Source of the DNA: Lingula anatina
Taxonomy: Eukaryota > Brachiopoda > Lingulata > Lingulida > Lingulidae
NCBI RefSeq assembly: GCF_001039355.2
Contig: NW_019775802.1
Location: forward strand, 629,816 to 689,815
DNA: 60,000 bases
Direction of reading: 5' to 3'
Under the pieces are notes generated by a model that saw only the letters and a list, made by a program, of their open reading frames with translations, made no database searches and had not been told where the DNA came from. This document shows, piece after piece, positions 12,901 to 25,210 of this stretch. The position numbers were made by a program, and so were the translations under genes. How positions within the stretch are numbered: position 1 is the first letter of the stretch; every line of letters begins with the position of its first letter.

Positions 12901-15900
12901 GGGCTAGCTACCTTAAGGCAGACTGAGGTAGTTCATTATGCATTAAAAAGTTTTTAAAGAGCATTGTTATATTGATTAAAGTCAAGTTGACACTGTATAT
13001 AGGTCATTGTGGTCACAGCTCTGGGCTTGTGTTGAAATAAATAAATGGGATATTACCAGGGGGTTAGCTAGGCACTATTGATTTTGATGAAGAATGTAAC
13101 AATTCTTTTATTTATGTTTTAAAGTCCATCTGTCATTGATATGAACAAAATTATTTGATTTGGCTGAGGTAAGGTACATCTTTTTGGCTAAAGAAAATTT
13201 TACTGGAGTGAGTCTTGGCATGATTGTCAATTTCTCATAGCGTCATAACTGCCACCTGCAAGAAACTTAGCTTTGGGCAAAGAAGTGGATGGAGTGCAGC
13301 CAAGGTTTTTAGACTGTGGACACTGCAGTCAACATCCAGAACACGGAAGTGTTTACAGTCTTATACAGTGCTGTTCTTAATGACCAGAAAAGATAATGCT
13401 AGTGTAATTACTTGAATGAATGAGTACTACATAGCTAAATTTTTGAAATGTTAGTGAGTCTAGATGAGAAGGAGATGCATCTAACCATACTTAGATGAAA
13501 TCCGTTTCCTAAACCCTTCTTCCCTAGCACTGATAAGCTTTCAAGAAAGAATTTATACCCCTCGCCAATACATTCCATGTACATTTCTTGGTAAGTGTTA
13601 TTCATTGGCTACTTAACAAGTTGCGTACAAAGTAATTAATGTGTTTTTTTCTTTTTTGGATAATGCAACTTTTTTGTGAAGAGGGTAAGGGTAACAAAAT
13701 TTAAATAATTTGGGACTAAAACTGTTTTCCTAAACTTGAAATAAAACCTGCTGTACATTATACTTTCTGCTTTGTATGGTTAGAGTTTTGAGACATCCAA
13801 TTTTTTTCAACATTGAATTGTCTTCACTTTAGAAACGCAGCCTACATGTATCTTTGGATATCTACAAAATCTAACAAGGTGCAGCCCAAAAGATGAACTG
13901 GCTAGTAGTAGTACTTAAGGAGATACCAACTTGAGACAAAATGGCTTTTTAGGTTCTCTCACATAAGTCAAGGCAGACCAGGGTAACTTGGATACAGTGT
14001 CCGCAAAGTGTCAAGACCTGCAGAGTCACCACTGGTCAGTGCTTGAGCCACAGGTAGCCGGATGTCAGGCTTTTGTCCTATGGAGGCCGTGTATGTTAGA
14101 CTTTCATATGCACAGTGGTTGTTGATGTAGAAGTACTTCAGCTCAGCTTTACCAGGCTCAGTTTTGCTTTCCACCCAGAGCAAGTGTAGGCGCTGTTTCT
14201 GTCGACATGTTCCTCCTTCGGGGCAGCTGTGAAATAAGATGAAAAAAGCCACAAGATTAGTCATATTAGTCACAATGGGAATTGTATCTCTTTTGACAGT
14301 AGTTTTAATGGTCCTAGTTATTACCATGGCTGCCAGCTGTTGGTGACAGTATGTTGGTAATCAAATCCATGAAAAGACTTAAATGAACAGCATTGTTCTT
14401 TTGTCTTATGGTCATGGGTGTCATCTAAAGTGCTCATAGCTGCTGGTTTTTTGTGTCAGTTCCATATTGTTAATTTTGATAGCTTTCTATAGGACTTAAC
14501 CTTTTGCCATTGAAAGATAAATGTATCAAGTTGGTTTATAATAACAGTAACAAACAAATAAGAAGTTCAAATATTTACTAATTTTGTTTCTGAATGATGA
14601 CTAGAGGTCTTGTATTTATTTAAATTTCTTTAAGAAAAATTTGTTAGAATGGTATCTGACAAATTTTTACCTGTCACAAAGTGAAAATTCCGTACCACTG
14701 CTCTGCAGATATTTTACCTTGTCATGATTTTGATATTTTCTAAAGTAATGATTTATGCTCCTGAGTCTTAATGATTACATGTTATCAAGCAGAGTTTATA
14801 AAGTCTAAGTAGCTGTATCAAAATTAACTGTATATAGTGTATATTAGTGTTTGGCTTGGAATAAATACAAACATTCCAGCCAGAATAATTATGGAGAGTT
14901 TTTCAGAGAGTAAAAAGGAACTTACGGTGGTTGCGGATTCTCTGCCCCACAGTCTCCTCTGGCATAGGCTTGAAAGGTCTGTGCTCCCTTGAGAAAGGTG
15001 TATGGGCCCTCTCCCTTCCAATCCTTCATACTTTCAGGTGCAGAGCCAAACCACAGATTTCTTAAAGAAATAAAAAATATATATATCACATATGCAAATG
15101 CCAACCATCAAATGGCACATATCCAAAACTTTTCTCTCTCTTGAGCTTCTTGATGTGAATAAAGATTTCGCAACATTACAAAAATGTTCACCAAACTTTT
15201 GGTCAAAACTAAATTGTGTTATCTGATGTTGATGTTTCATAAGTTAAGAAGTTTTAACTTATTATTTGGACAATGCCTGTCATGGGGTTGTCAGAGGATG
15301 ATCTGTGTCACAAGTTTTACATATCAGCCTATTTTAGCTTAATTCACATAGTATGGCACAGAATATTGGCAACCTTTTGAATAACCCTTAGACAGCCTGA
15401 TATCTTTCTTTCATAAATTACTATTTATATGAAATGTGCCAACTTACGTTCTACAACAAATGTCTGAGTCCAATGTTCTTTTCTTCCTGTTACTTTGAAT
15501 CAGGTTAGCTTTATTCAACACATTATTCATAGCCCTGATTTCTTTAGGGGTGAAAAACTGTCCAGGAAATTCGCCTTGGAGAATGGTATCTTCCTTTATA
15601 CTTGACATGTTGCTCTGGGATTTTGTAGCAAGGGTTTTTTCAAGCTCAGGCACCACAATTTTAGGAAGTCCATACATGCTCTCTGGTTTAGACTTTTGGA
15701 GAGATTTAAAGCCCAGGGTTACTTTGTGTTTCCTCTCTGTAACTGGCAGAACTGCTCCATTTGATGTAATAATGGTAATGGCAGCAATGAAATGATACTG
15801 AAATCAGAAAATGTGAATATTTCTGAGATTTAAAAGAGGGTTTTCTTTTACAGTTTTTGACATCATAATGTGAAAAAAGTCTTCAATTGATATACCTGTA

Positions 15901-18900
15901 TTAAGAAACACAGTTATTCTGAATGTTGCAGGACTGAATATTTTGAGAAAAAATAGGTTTGAAAAAATATTTACAGCTAGAGCAAATCGTGTCTAATGAT
16001 TTTTGAAAAATTGCATTTGTATATTCAATACTTTTTGGTTACTTTGCAGCAAAAGGAGAATTACTTTGACATAGTTTTAGTCTTGTAACTTGTTTGTTCG
16101 TTCATATTTTATATGATAAAAAATTACAATTGAAGGGGAAAATCCATTTATAAAACCAATAAATCATATTTACTATGAAGGGTGGACAAATTATGGTAAA
16201 AATTTACTAACTTGTACTTGATATAAATTATGTGTGACTACATACAATTTAGTTAATCAAAGCAATAAAGCAAAACCATTGCCCTACTATAAATATCCCC
16301 TTTGATTAAAAATGTACAGTACCTGGTCCCATTTTCCTCAGCTGTTACACTTAATTTCAGTTGTTAAATTTAATTATAAAGTCATTAATGGCCTGTACTG
16401 GCCTATATAATTACCTGCAATAAATCCATCTTCATTGAGATTTGTCTGCAACTTCTGTGAATCTCAACAGTGAATGGTGTTTAAAGAACAAACCAGCAAT
16501 CCCCTTCTTATTTAAATAGCCACATGTTGATGGGTTAATCATACTGTTTATGATCTGAACTCTGATTGGCCTGTTGGAGGGTATGACACATGTTGAGCCG
16601 GCTGGAAGAGGCTGAGCATGTTCATCTGCCAAATGAATTTTGTGTGAGGGGTTCACCACTTCCAAAAATGATTGACAGAATGTTCAGCCACAATTTAGGA
16701 AATGAATTTTGAATTTTACTATGATTATTTTTTATCTGAATTTGACTGGATAGAATGTGTCATTTAATATAGCTATATGTGAAAAAATCCTAGGCAGATA
16801 CTAATTCTCTTTTACTTGGGTTCTCAAAGCATTTTTAGAATCTGATGTAAAACATGTATATATGATAAGTGGGGATTTTTATGTGAAAACAAGGCAGACA
16901 TGGCTTTTCCAAATGTACTTCATTTACTGCTACCGGAAGCTGGAGTTACTCCAGCACAATTTTTGTCAAAGTCAAATAACTAAAAGTTGAAATCGTATTC
17001 AGGTATTATCTTTTTAAATGGAACATATGCTCCCTGATAAGCATGTAGCCAAAGTTTTATGGATGTCACTATCACATCCACAGACAAGCAAAAAATATTG
17101 AGCCATTGAATACTTTATTGTAATTTTAACAATGGTACTACTGCAACATGATTTACATGTAGCTGCATGTTCTACCTGACTTTTTTCAAATTCTTTCCTA
17201 ACAAAAAAACTGATAGTGCAACAAAAGAAAACACCACTCTTAATTAAAAGTATTTCATGTTTATAAAAAAAAGATACCATTGGTCAAGGAGTCAGTGTAG
17301 TGGACAGAGGTTAAGAATGATGTCAGTTGAAAGGGCAAGTCACCCGCAGCCATAATGTCGTGACGGTTTTCCCCTATCTGACTCAGCTAGGTTAACTGTG
17401 TGGAGCAGTGCTAGCCCCAGGTGGGCACATGGCAGCTCATTGGCTGCCTTTTTACTGGTATATGCAGATATATGAAATGTTTTCTGTAATGTGATTGGTT
17501 TTTGCAGATCTATCAGTGTGAAATACAGAAAATTAATTTTTATTTTCTTATACCAAAATAAAATTCTGGTAGTTTTTTTTTTAAAGTATATTGCCATTAT
17601 TATTATTTTTTTCTTATTTTTATTTTATTACTTATGACAGTTTGTGTGCAGAAGCAGGTTTACATTTAATTGAAATACACTGAGCCATACTGGAAATGCC
17701 TACCATAAATTGTGTCTTAATCATCAGTAAATATCTAAGTTATTTCTGGTGCAAAACTTTTGTTCAGGCACAATTATAATTTTTCACTTGGAAGTCATTA
17801 TTTCTCATTATTTTGCAACCTTTTTCCATTGTCATTTTCCTTTGTAGATTAAGATAGTTTGTGGAAATAATTTGAGTCAGTGTGGTCAGATTTTATCTTT
17901 CCCATATTAGGGCAGAAAAGTAGTATTTCATAGCAGTTAAAGATTGTAATAAGATATGTTAATAAATACACAGTGATCAGTTAAAATATTTACTGATGTT
18001 ATTCACAGGATGTGACATTTGCATACAATTTTATTCTCTTGAGATGCTATAATTAGTGTAGTACTGTGGATGCCTCCCATCTATGATCTATCACAACTTG
18101 CATTCTGTGAGAGAGGAAATGTCTGTGAAATGAGAATATGAAATGCAATTAAGATGAATGTGAGTGTAAGAGTTTGCTTTTACTTATATAGTCCTTCCCT
18201 CAGAAATTGAGGGGCTATAAGTCAAAAATTGTAGGTTGTCCTTGGAAGGTTGGGGACATGTACGAAAGAGAATAAAGTAGATCAGTGGAGCAATCAAGTA
18301 AACATGTTTTAATCAAAATATGAATATGAAGGTTAATAAGTACACGTGCTCAAGAGATTTAACTTGGTCTGTCCTTAAACATTGTCTTATCACATACACC
18401 TGCAATCCAAGCAACCCATCTCTTTGTACCATGTTGCTGAAATAACCTTTAACAAATATATTAAATCGTCAGTAATGTTAATACAGGCTTCTTGCCCTCT
18501 ACTCCCCACCTGCCTCCCTTTTTCATAAAAAATCTCAAAATAAGCAAAAAAAAAAAAAGGGTGTTCCAGATTAAAAAGACATACTGCTGGCAATTAAGTT
18601 TGGTTATAACCATTTTCCTTTATTTGATTTCTAATTTGTATGCATGCATGCGTCTGAATGTTTTGATGTATTAGTGGACTTGATTTAATTGCGCCAGCCT
18701 CTGGTCACTTCCACCTTTTCATACATTTTCCAGGTAAATAGGTAATGCCAAATGTATTAGTTGTGCATAATCATCACTAACCCTTAGGGACCATTCCAAT
18801 AACCCTATCGTACTAGCAGGATCAAAATGTCTCTGAGGGGATTCTCGCTAAATTGGATTCAGTTTAAGCATGCAAGAAAGTTAATTTCCCCCTTGCAGCT

Positions 18901-21012
18901 TCAGTGGCCGTGACAGAAATTTAAGCCGCTTAAGATGAATTCAATTTAGTGAGAATACCCTCGGAGTGGGATCGATCCTGCTAGTACCATAGGTTAATAA
19001 GAACCCAGTCTTTGGTTTCCTTTAATGCAAAATGAAGAACCTGGACATGGATACTCTCAAGAGGTTATGTAGTGTAGATAAAGTATTCAGTTGCCTATGA
19101 TTTAAAGGGAAAATATGAATGGATGATGTCAAAAGTGGTTTCTTTTTAAAATTAGAATTGATTTAAAGGTTAATTAAATTCAGCACAGTAAGTGCTTGGT
19201 ACCTAGTCTTGGACATAATAACGAATTTGTTATTATGTCCAAGCTAGTGCATTTTGATCAACTATGGGTTGTCCCTGTTTTAAGCAAAACCTTAACTTTC
19301 TTTCAAAAGTTGCAATTATAGTAAGCATTGATGGACTGGTGTGCAATAAAATCAATAGTGCTGATCATCAGATTAAGCATTTTGGATCTGCTATATACAT
19401 AGTTGAGGAAATAATTTCTGTGTAAATAGTTTAGATCTAACCTTTGCTTTTTTATCTTCACCTTTTTTTTTAATTTTAAGGTAACTTTTTTGAAAGTGGA
19501 CAGTTTTGTAGTGTTAAAAACCTTGCTGTTATTACTAAGTACCAACTCCAACTTCCAGGACAATTATTTGATGTTCTTCATTGTAATTATAGTTATGATT
19601 TTTATAATTTTAATATATATTTAAAATATATTGTAATACATTGTTAGTCACAGTGTCTTAAGAGATTTCAATTTTTAAATTAGAAAGATATATAACTTTC
19701 AGGTGCATCATATTGAAAAGATTTTTTCACCCTTTTTGCTTTGAGTAGTGTGCTTTCACCATGAAAACCTTAATGAATAAATTTGCTCTAACATTTGAAA
19801 AGTTACCCAGTGTTCCAGTGGATAACGTAAAGAAAAAACTAATACTATTTTCTGTTAAGCTGTTCTCTGTCCCTTGTGCCTTGAAGGCTTCCTGCATAGA
19901 AACTAGAGTTAGATGGTGAAAATAGAAACATGGAACACTTAAAACCTTTAGAAACAAAGATGATCACATGCCAGAGTTCATGTGACTGTATATTTATTTA
20001 AGTTCAGAAAAGACATAATGTTGCTTTTATGATGTGGCCTTCAAACATTTGCCTGAACTGCTGTTATGCTAGTTTACTGGTATGTTTAAAGCCATCTTTT
20101 TGACTGCCTCAAGCTTTGTGTCACCGCAAGAAGCTAAGCAATGTCAATTCGTAGAAGTTACATAAACGTATCACATTCCTGCAGGTGTGCGATCACCTAG
20201 CATTGCTGCCCTAGGACATGTCAGTCAGTTAAACAAAAATGGTCTTAGATGTTGCAGGTGGTTAAGAAAATACTTGGAAAAGATTGCTGAATAGTTACAG
20301 AATTCCTGCCAAAAAAGTGAAGTTGACTTCAAGTTTGCAAGATAAGGGCGGGTTGTTTTTCCTATGTTCAGTTGAATGTTTGTCACAAAACATTCTTGTT
20401 GTATTAGTAAAGGCATTGTCCTGCAGTCTGCCAAGACTTACAGAGTAGGATTATATTTTCTTGCTGTCAATAAATTAATGATTTATATATGGCATCTTTA
20501 TTTTTCTTTTGTTTAATTAAATAACTTTTTTCTTGCATTAGTTGTTCTATATATCTAATGAATAAAGTTTACTAGCATATGTCATTTTATGAGCTTATCC
20601 AGATCTTTAAATTTTTTAGAGTTGTCACTCAAATTCTTCAAAATTATCAGATTAAAAAAACAAATACACTTTTGCATGAAAATTTTTAAAAAACCTTTTT
20701 ACCCTGTCTTTTTAGGTTTATTACTACAGTGTTGGAACTGGTCCTCCAGAGGAACACACATCACGCAGCATGCAAAGACTGTACAAGCACATGCGTCATC
20801 CTGGAATCTCGTGTTTTCTTGTGATACTGTGGCTTCATCCTGTTATGTCGTACAGTAGATTCATCTTGGCAGTAACTTTCAGCCTGTACCTCTTTCTTCG
20901 TTTCAATGTCAAGGAGGAAGATTACTTTGAAGCAGTAGAAACTGTGGATACCTGGCACGAAGAAAGGCGCTCTCAAAGACAGCTGCGAATGTCGCGGGTT
21001 CATGCAGAGTGA
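6952..21012 (+). CDS. NRM: Nurim, nuclear envelope membrane protein
   Basis: Four exons join in frame: 6952-7081, 7900-8069, 8825-8992 and 20716-21012, giving 254 residues against about 262 for human nurim. Exon 1 gives the first membrane segment (about residues 10-34). Exons 2 and 3 give further hydrophobic spans with FFWQHTLLAQ and LWYIDTSESP. Exon 4 begins VYYYSVGTG and carries LYKHMRHPGI, matching the nurim signature (VYYHVLG, LRHP). Nurim is a multi-pass inner nuclear membrane protein related to isoprenylcysteine methyltransferases; its own reaction is not established. The ATG at 6952 is used because the upstream in-frame codon is GTG. AATAAA signals occur at 21856 and 22049. Intron 3 (8993-20715) is 11.7 kb and holds an antisense gene, an assembly duplication and transposon remnants. 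Confidence 0.92.
9859..10186 (+). mobile_element. Penelope-like retroelement remnant with 72-bp inverted ends
   Basis: Positions 9861-9932 and 10113-10184 are perfect inverted copies of each other by eye (72 bp). Between them a plus-strand frame starting near 9930 reads HRKVLEAINIRLHGAKLNRN, then DGTELPNLYLPLL. This resembles the C-terminal end of the GIY-YIG endonuclease of Penelope-like elements, where an EAI-IR and LNRD-G core precedes a short LP-IY-PLL tail. Penelope elements also have terminal repeats that may be inverted. A G-run and an N (10069) interrupt the interior. The insertion is absent from the second copy (empty site near 12361-12375), where ACAATAATTATGTTA occurs once; here it flanks the insertion. 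Assignment to Penelope is from memory of the family. Confidence 0.55.
11890..11993 (-). pseudogene. Duplicated fragment of the last exon of the cystine-knot gene
   Basis: The sequence repeats the final 104 coding bases, including the TGA, of the antisense gene whose intact last exon lies at 13968-14226. It stops at the N at 11994 and has no upstream part, so it cannot encode a product. It is best read as an allelic remnant of the assembly duplication. Confidence 0.8.
11994..11994. other. Single-N assembly join
   Basis: One N sits exactly where the first copy of the tandem block ends and the second begins. The other isolated Ns are at 10069, 37759 and 41382. Those at 11994 and 37759 mark duplication junctions. 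Confidence 0.8.
11995..14071. repeat. Tandem duplication, second copy
   Basis: This is the partner of 9478-11993. It lacks the Penelope-like insertion and about 75 bases near 13705, and it continues without a break into the intact last exon of the antisense gene. It is therefore the copy that matches its right-hand surroundings. Confidence 0.85.
13968..16435 (-). CDS. Secreted precursor with Spaetzle/neurotrophin-like cystine-knot domain
   Basis: Four exons join in frame (minus-strand order): 16415-16435, 15448-15797, 14926-15060, 13968-14226, giving 254 residues. Residues 1-25 form a signal peptide (MKMDLLQYHFIAAITIITSN). A lysine-rich prodomain follows, then RKKR at 111-114, a furin site. 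The mature part has six cysteines: 121, 122, 161, 170, 176, 207. Their order and spacing resemble Spaetzle and neurotrophins: an early Cys, then QAYARGDC, QPPC, and CRQKQRLHLLWVE, then a beta-strand pair ending YINNHC. The usual final Cys-x-Cys is Cys-Ala-Tyr here, and an extra Cys sits at 122. A tail of about 47 residues follows. The gene lies antisense inside NRM intron 3. Signal, cleavage site and exon frames are seen; the growth-factor family is inference from spacing. Confidence 0.72.
18798..19001. mobile_element. Small inverted-repeat element (MITE-like)
   Basis: GTACTAGCAGGATC at 18810-18823 is perfectly inverted at 18974-18987. The match extends outwards imperfectly and inwards through the GAGGGGATTCTC and GAGAATACCCTC segments. 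There is no coding content. Part of the right half (about 18924-18966: AAGCCGCTTAAGATG, then CAATTTA, then CCTCGGAG) recurs at 51072-51118, so this is a dispersed family. Confidence 0.65.
19203..19249. repeat. Near-perfect hairpin
   Basis: CTTGGACATAATAAC (19208-19222) and its exact reverse complement (19229-19243) flank a six-base GAATTT loop. The pairing continues outward for a few bases with one bulge. It may be a tiny foldback element or a structured intron RNA; nothing shows a function. Confidence 0.7.
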
Positions 21013-21306
21013 TAAAATATGTCATCTTTAATGCTCCTTGTTAATGTTAAGTATTTTATCAGTGTTCTTGATTGGGCCTCAATCAGAAATGATTAAATGT
21101 GAGAAAACATGCAAAGACTTGTGATATACATGTAGCTTTTCCCTGATTATGGCAATTTTTTTAATTAGTATTTTTTAAAACGTTTTATTGGAATAAGACT
21201 AATGGGGCAAAGTAGAAAAAATTACTTGCATAGTCCTAGATTGGTGAACTTGGGTATTTGTTATTAGTCGAAAACAAATGGGTCTATATTTAGTGTATAT
21301 CAAAAT

Positions 21307-21363
<57 letters not shown>

Positions 21364-24300
21364 ATGGTATAAAGATGCATAATATTTTTATTAAATGCGT
21401 AACATTTCTATTGCCTTTATTGTTGCTTTGCTTAGGAAATTGCCCTTTTTCTTTGTTTGCTTTATTGGACTTCAGCATTGTATAATAATGTGTCCTTTTT
21501 GTCAAGAGAATAGAAACTGATGTAGAAGATATCTGGTTTATATATTTATGCATTATATATATTTGACTACATTATATATTTTTACTACATAATATATACA
21601 TTTATTCATATTTTGTCCATTTCATAATATTACCACATGAGTTAAAGTTTGAAAATAATCTTGTTTTTTGGAAAATTTCATCCAAGACTTTTTAGTCATA
21701 AAGCCTTTTAATGTTTGCAGTTTAAACATTAACCAAATCGGCAGGACCTGTGGATATGATAGACGGTGATTGGAAGGCTTCCAGTTCCATAGTCTTATAC
21801 AGTACAATGGAATTTAATGTTCTAGTGTTGTCTTATTTTGATATAAATATTATATAATAAATGGTTATAATACACTACAGTAAGCTTATTTGCAGAGTTA
21901 GGAAACTGCTGTTAGCTGTTGTAAGAAAACTTTTAGTGGTTTTTACTTTATACTATAAGATTGAAGCTGCTTTGTATTTTTCAGTTTCATTTTTAGTAAA
22001 ATGTCTTAGTTTTTAGACTAAGTATAAGAAAACAAAGTAATGCATTTCAATAAAGGTTTCTTCCATAAGGAGGAATACTTTTAAAATGATACATGAATTT
22101 TATTCCATAGTTTGCATATTATTTACACTATACTTGGTTTGGGTATTTATTTTAATATACCTAAGTCAATTTGAAGAAAGTTGCTGAAAGCAAACACTAT
22201 AGTCATGCTGGTACGTTGCTTCAGTTTATCATTATTGTAAACTAATGAAGGTTAATTGTGACATCTTGGGTCACTTTTGCCACATAAAAACTGATATCCC
22301 TTCTTTACTTGCCTCTGGGGTATTCATGATACCAATCAGGTGTTGTGAAATTGACAAACCCTCCTAAAATTATATAATTAGAAATCATACAAAACATCAA
22401 ATCCAAGTGCAGGCAAAGGTTGAGCAATGGTTTTTAAGAAATTTGCTATTTTCCCAAGGAAAACAGTGTTGACAGAGTCTGACTGCTGTGTGACTGGTAC
22501 TACATTAAAATAATATATTGACAAGATAAGAGGCACCTTAATCAGTTTGTCTGCACCCTGTTCCAAAAAGGCATTTGATAGTCTAAGATATACTCTGGCC
22601 AGTGGTCAATTCAACTACTAGCTCCTGAGGTGAAAACTCAGACAACTTCAGCCATTGAAATTAGTAGAAATAACACCTCAGTCTTCATAATATTGCTAAC
22701 ATTTTATTGCTATCAGTTTGCATTTGATATGTTATAAGTATCACAATCAACTAACATTGATAATAGCTAAACTATCTTTCCCCAAACAATTCAAACTCAA
22801 TTTAATCTAAAAAAGCTTACCATATTATGTCTAACAGCAGTGAGTTTTGAAAGCATAAGAAAACCATCTTTAAATTTAGTATTCGTAATAATTGCATATG
22901 GTAGGTTTTATAAATGCTACTACTTAACATCTGTAATTAAATAAATTAGCCATATCTGAAAAAGAACCCTAAACCAGTGGCGTTTTACTTGTTTGGGAAT
23001 CAAGTGTGCTACTTTGCGTATAATATTAGTGTCAATGGTTCTTGACAATACAAGTCTTTGAGTATTAACATGTGAAAACCTGACATGATCACTCAATCAT
23101 TTTCAGGGTTTTGATTTGACTACAATAATAATAAAGAATTGAACCATAATATTTGCAGTAGTTTTGTAAATGATAACAGGTCAGATCTGCAAAATTTCCA
23201 CATAACACCATTTGTTTTGTATCCAACGTGCTACATTATTCATCTTTAAAACATAATAACAGCAAAAACTAATATGTATAACAATAGTTTTGAAATAAAT
23301 TTTAAATCAATTTAATAATAACATTATTATTTGCTCCTTATTGCTCATAAACTAACTTGATAATAAATATTGACAAAAATCAACAAATCAAGCATAAACA
23401 TCCTACAAACTAAAGTAAAATAATATAAAGATGGAATCAATATTGCTTGGATGCACAAGAATCATGTTGAACAAGAACAGATGGCATGTATAAAGTGTAA
23501 AATGATTTTAAAAAAGGAAATGTTTTTTTTAAATCCCTCTACCCAGTAAAAATAATAACACAAAATGAGCTGTTTTGGTTACAATACAAAGTGAATATCT
23601 GGCCTGAACATCTAGTATCATAAAGTAATCATTTACATCTTCCTAGCATTCACAGTGACGAGAAAAACCCACACTTCTGATAGGCTTCACCATGATACTG
23701 GCTGTTCATCTTGTGTTCAAATTTAAACCTAGGACTTGTATGTTAAATTGTTGGGGATACCTTATTTATTGTAATCAGAAAAACAACCTTTGTAATTCCT
23801 CTGCAAACAACACAGATGATTAACCCGTGGTTGCAAACTATTATAGTGCTAAATGACTTGCTGTAATTACTGATCTTCAACTGTCTTGTGCCGGTGACAG
23901 CTAGAATATATGACAGTTGAGTCAATTTCAGGTGATATTGGATCTCAAGTTCTCTGTTTTGTTTCTAAAGAACCAGGGGATGAGAAAGCCTAATGCACAA
24001 TATAAATGATGATTGTTTCATTTGTACACTTTAAGGCAGAACACTTAATTAAACAAAAATAAATCCCAATAATATCTTATACCTAAACAAAAACATGCAA
24101 TCCCCTCTTTTTACATAACACTGATCACAATAATAAAAACCTTAACAAATATTATTTCTGGTGTAAGCATTCCCCTTCAATGGATTTAACTGATTGGCAA
24201 AAGTTATAATGGAATGCCACCATAATTCAATCAAAATATACCTGAATTTCATACAATTTGAATGAAGTATACAATAAATGTAAAATCTGATTTTACTTGT

Positions 24301-25210
24301 TATAAAATATCAACATAAACATGGCTATTTCATGTATTTGGAATGCAATTAATAATAACTAAATTCAATAATATATGATAGATTCATTATTAGAATTAGT
24401 TAAAAATGAAGAAATAAAACTAATATGATATACAGATATAAGGAGAGTGGTGTCAAATACCAAACTGAAGAAAGACAAGGCTGTTAAAATTTAATACCAT
24501 CATAAAAAACCAAACTGATGTATAAATTGAATTGGGATTGAAGGAGTATTTTATAATAAGTAACACTTTTTCCACCCCAGTAAAATAATTTTAAGCCACT
24601 GGTGAAATTATAGTAAATCTTATTGCAAGGCCTATACTTCATTAATGAAATGATATTACCACTACAAATTAGTGCAATACAACGAAGACACCTCTGATAA
24701 AAATCACAAGTAAATAAAGATGGAAACAGTGATCACATACAGAATAAATCTTTTCGTGATTTATGTACAGAGTTACTTTGCACAGGTTCTAATTTTTAAC
24801 CCTATATAATATAATATTAAACAACATGTAAAAATTCCAAGTCCAAAAATGAGGGGACTCCTTAATAAGTGAGTAAAAGCATCAGACAGTTCTGAAAGCT
24901 GTCCCATCAAAGAAATAGAACCTCCATTACATACAATCGTACCTTGCAAAATGCGCATGCAAAAGCACTTAGGTAAGCAAACATTGTAAACAAACAACCC
25001 AAAAAGTAGAGTTGCACAAAGGTATTCACCTAAACATAAACCCCCTCAAAAATAACTTTTCCAAAAAACAAAATAATAATAATAAACAAAGCAAAATTTA
25101 GTACTTCTTTTATCAAATGGCATCAGTAAACAAGGCATCCTCTGGTTATTACTTCAGATGAGCTTTCTGTCATGGAAATCTGTGGAAGACTTAGTGCGGT
25201 GATAGGAAGG
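21013..25210. other. Convergent 3' region between NRM and the L27-PDZ gene
   Basis: The two genes point at each other across this AT-rich stretch, so it should hold both 3'UTRs. NRM has AATAAA at 21856 and 22049. I found no exon in the remainder, which is consistent with long 3'UTRs and spacer. Confidence 0.45.
21308..21361. repeat. (TA)n(GA)n microsatellite
   Basis: An uninterrupted TA tract of about ten units runs straight into a GA tract of about sixteen units, a few hundred bases beyond the NRM stop codon and so probably in its 3'UTR. Confidence 0.9.

Larger units (their letters stand above)
16436..20715. other. Remainder of NRM intron 3
   Basis: This is upstream of the antisense cystine-knot gene and before NRM exon 4. 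The promoter of the antisense gene must lie near 16436 or further right unless a noncoding exon exists. Apart from the inverted-repeat element near 18.8-19.0 kb and the hairpin near 19.2 kb, I see no exon or conserved frame. Confidence 0.5.
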
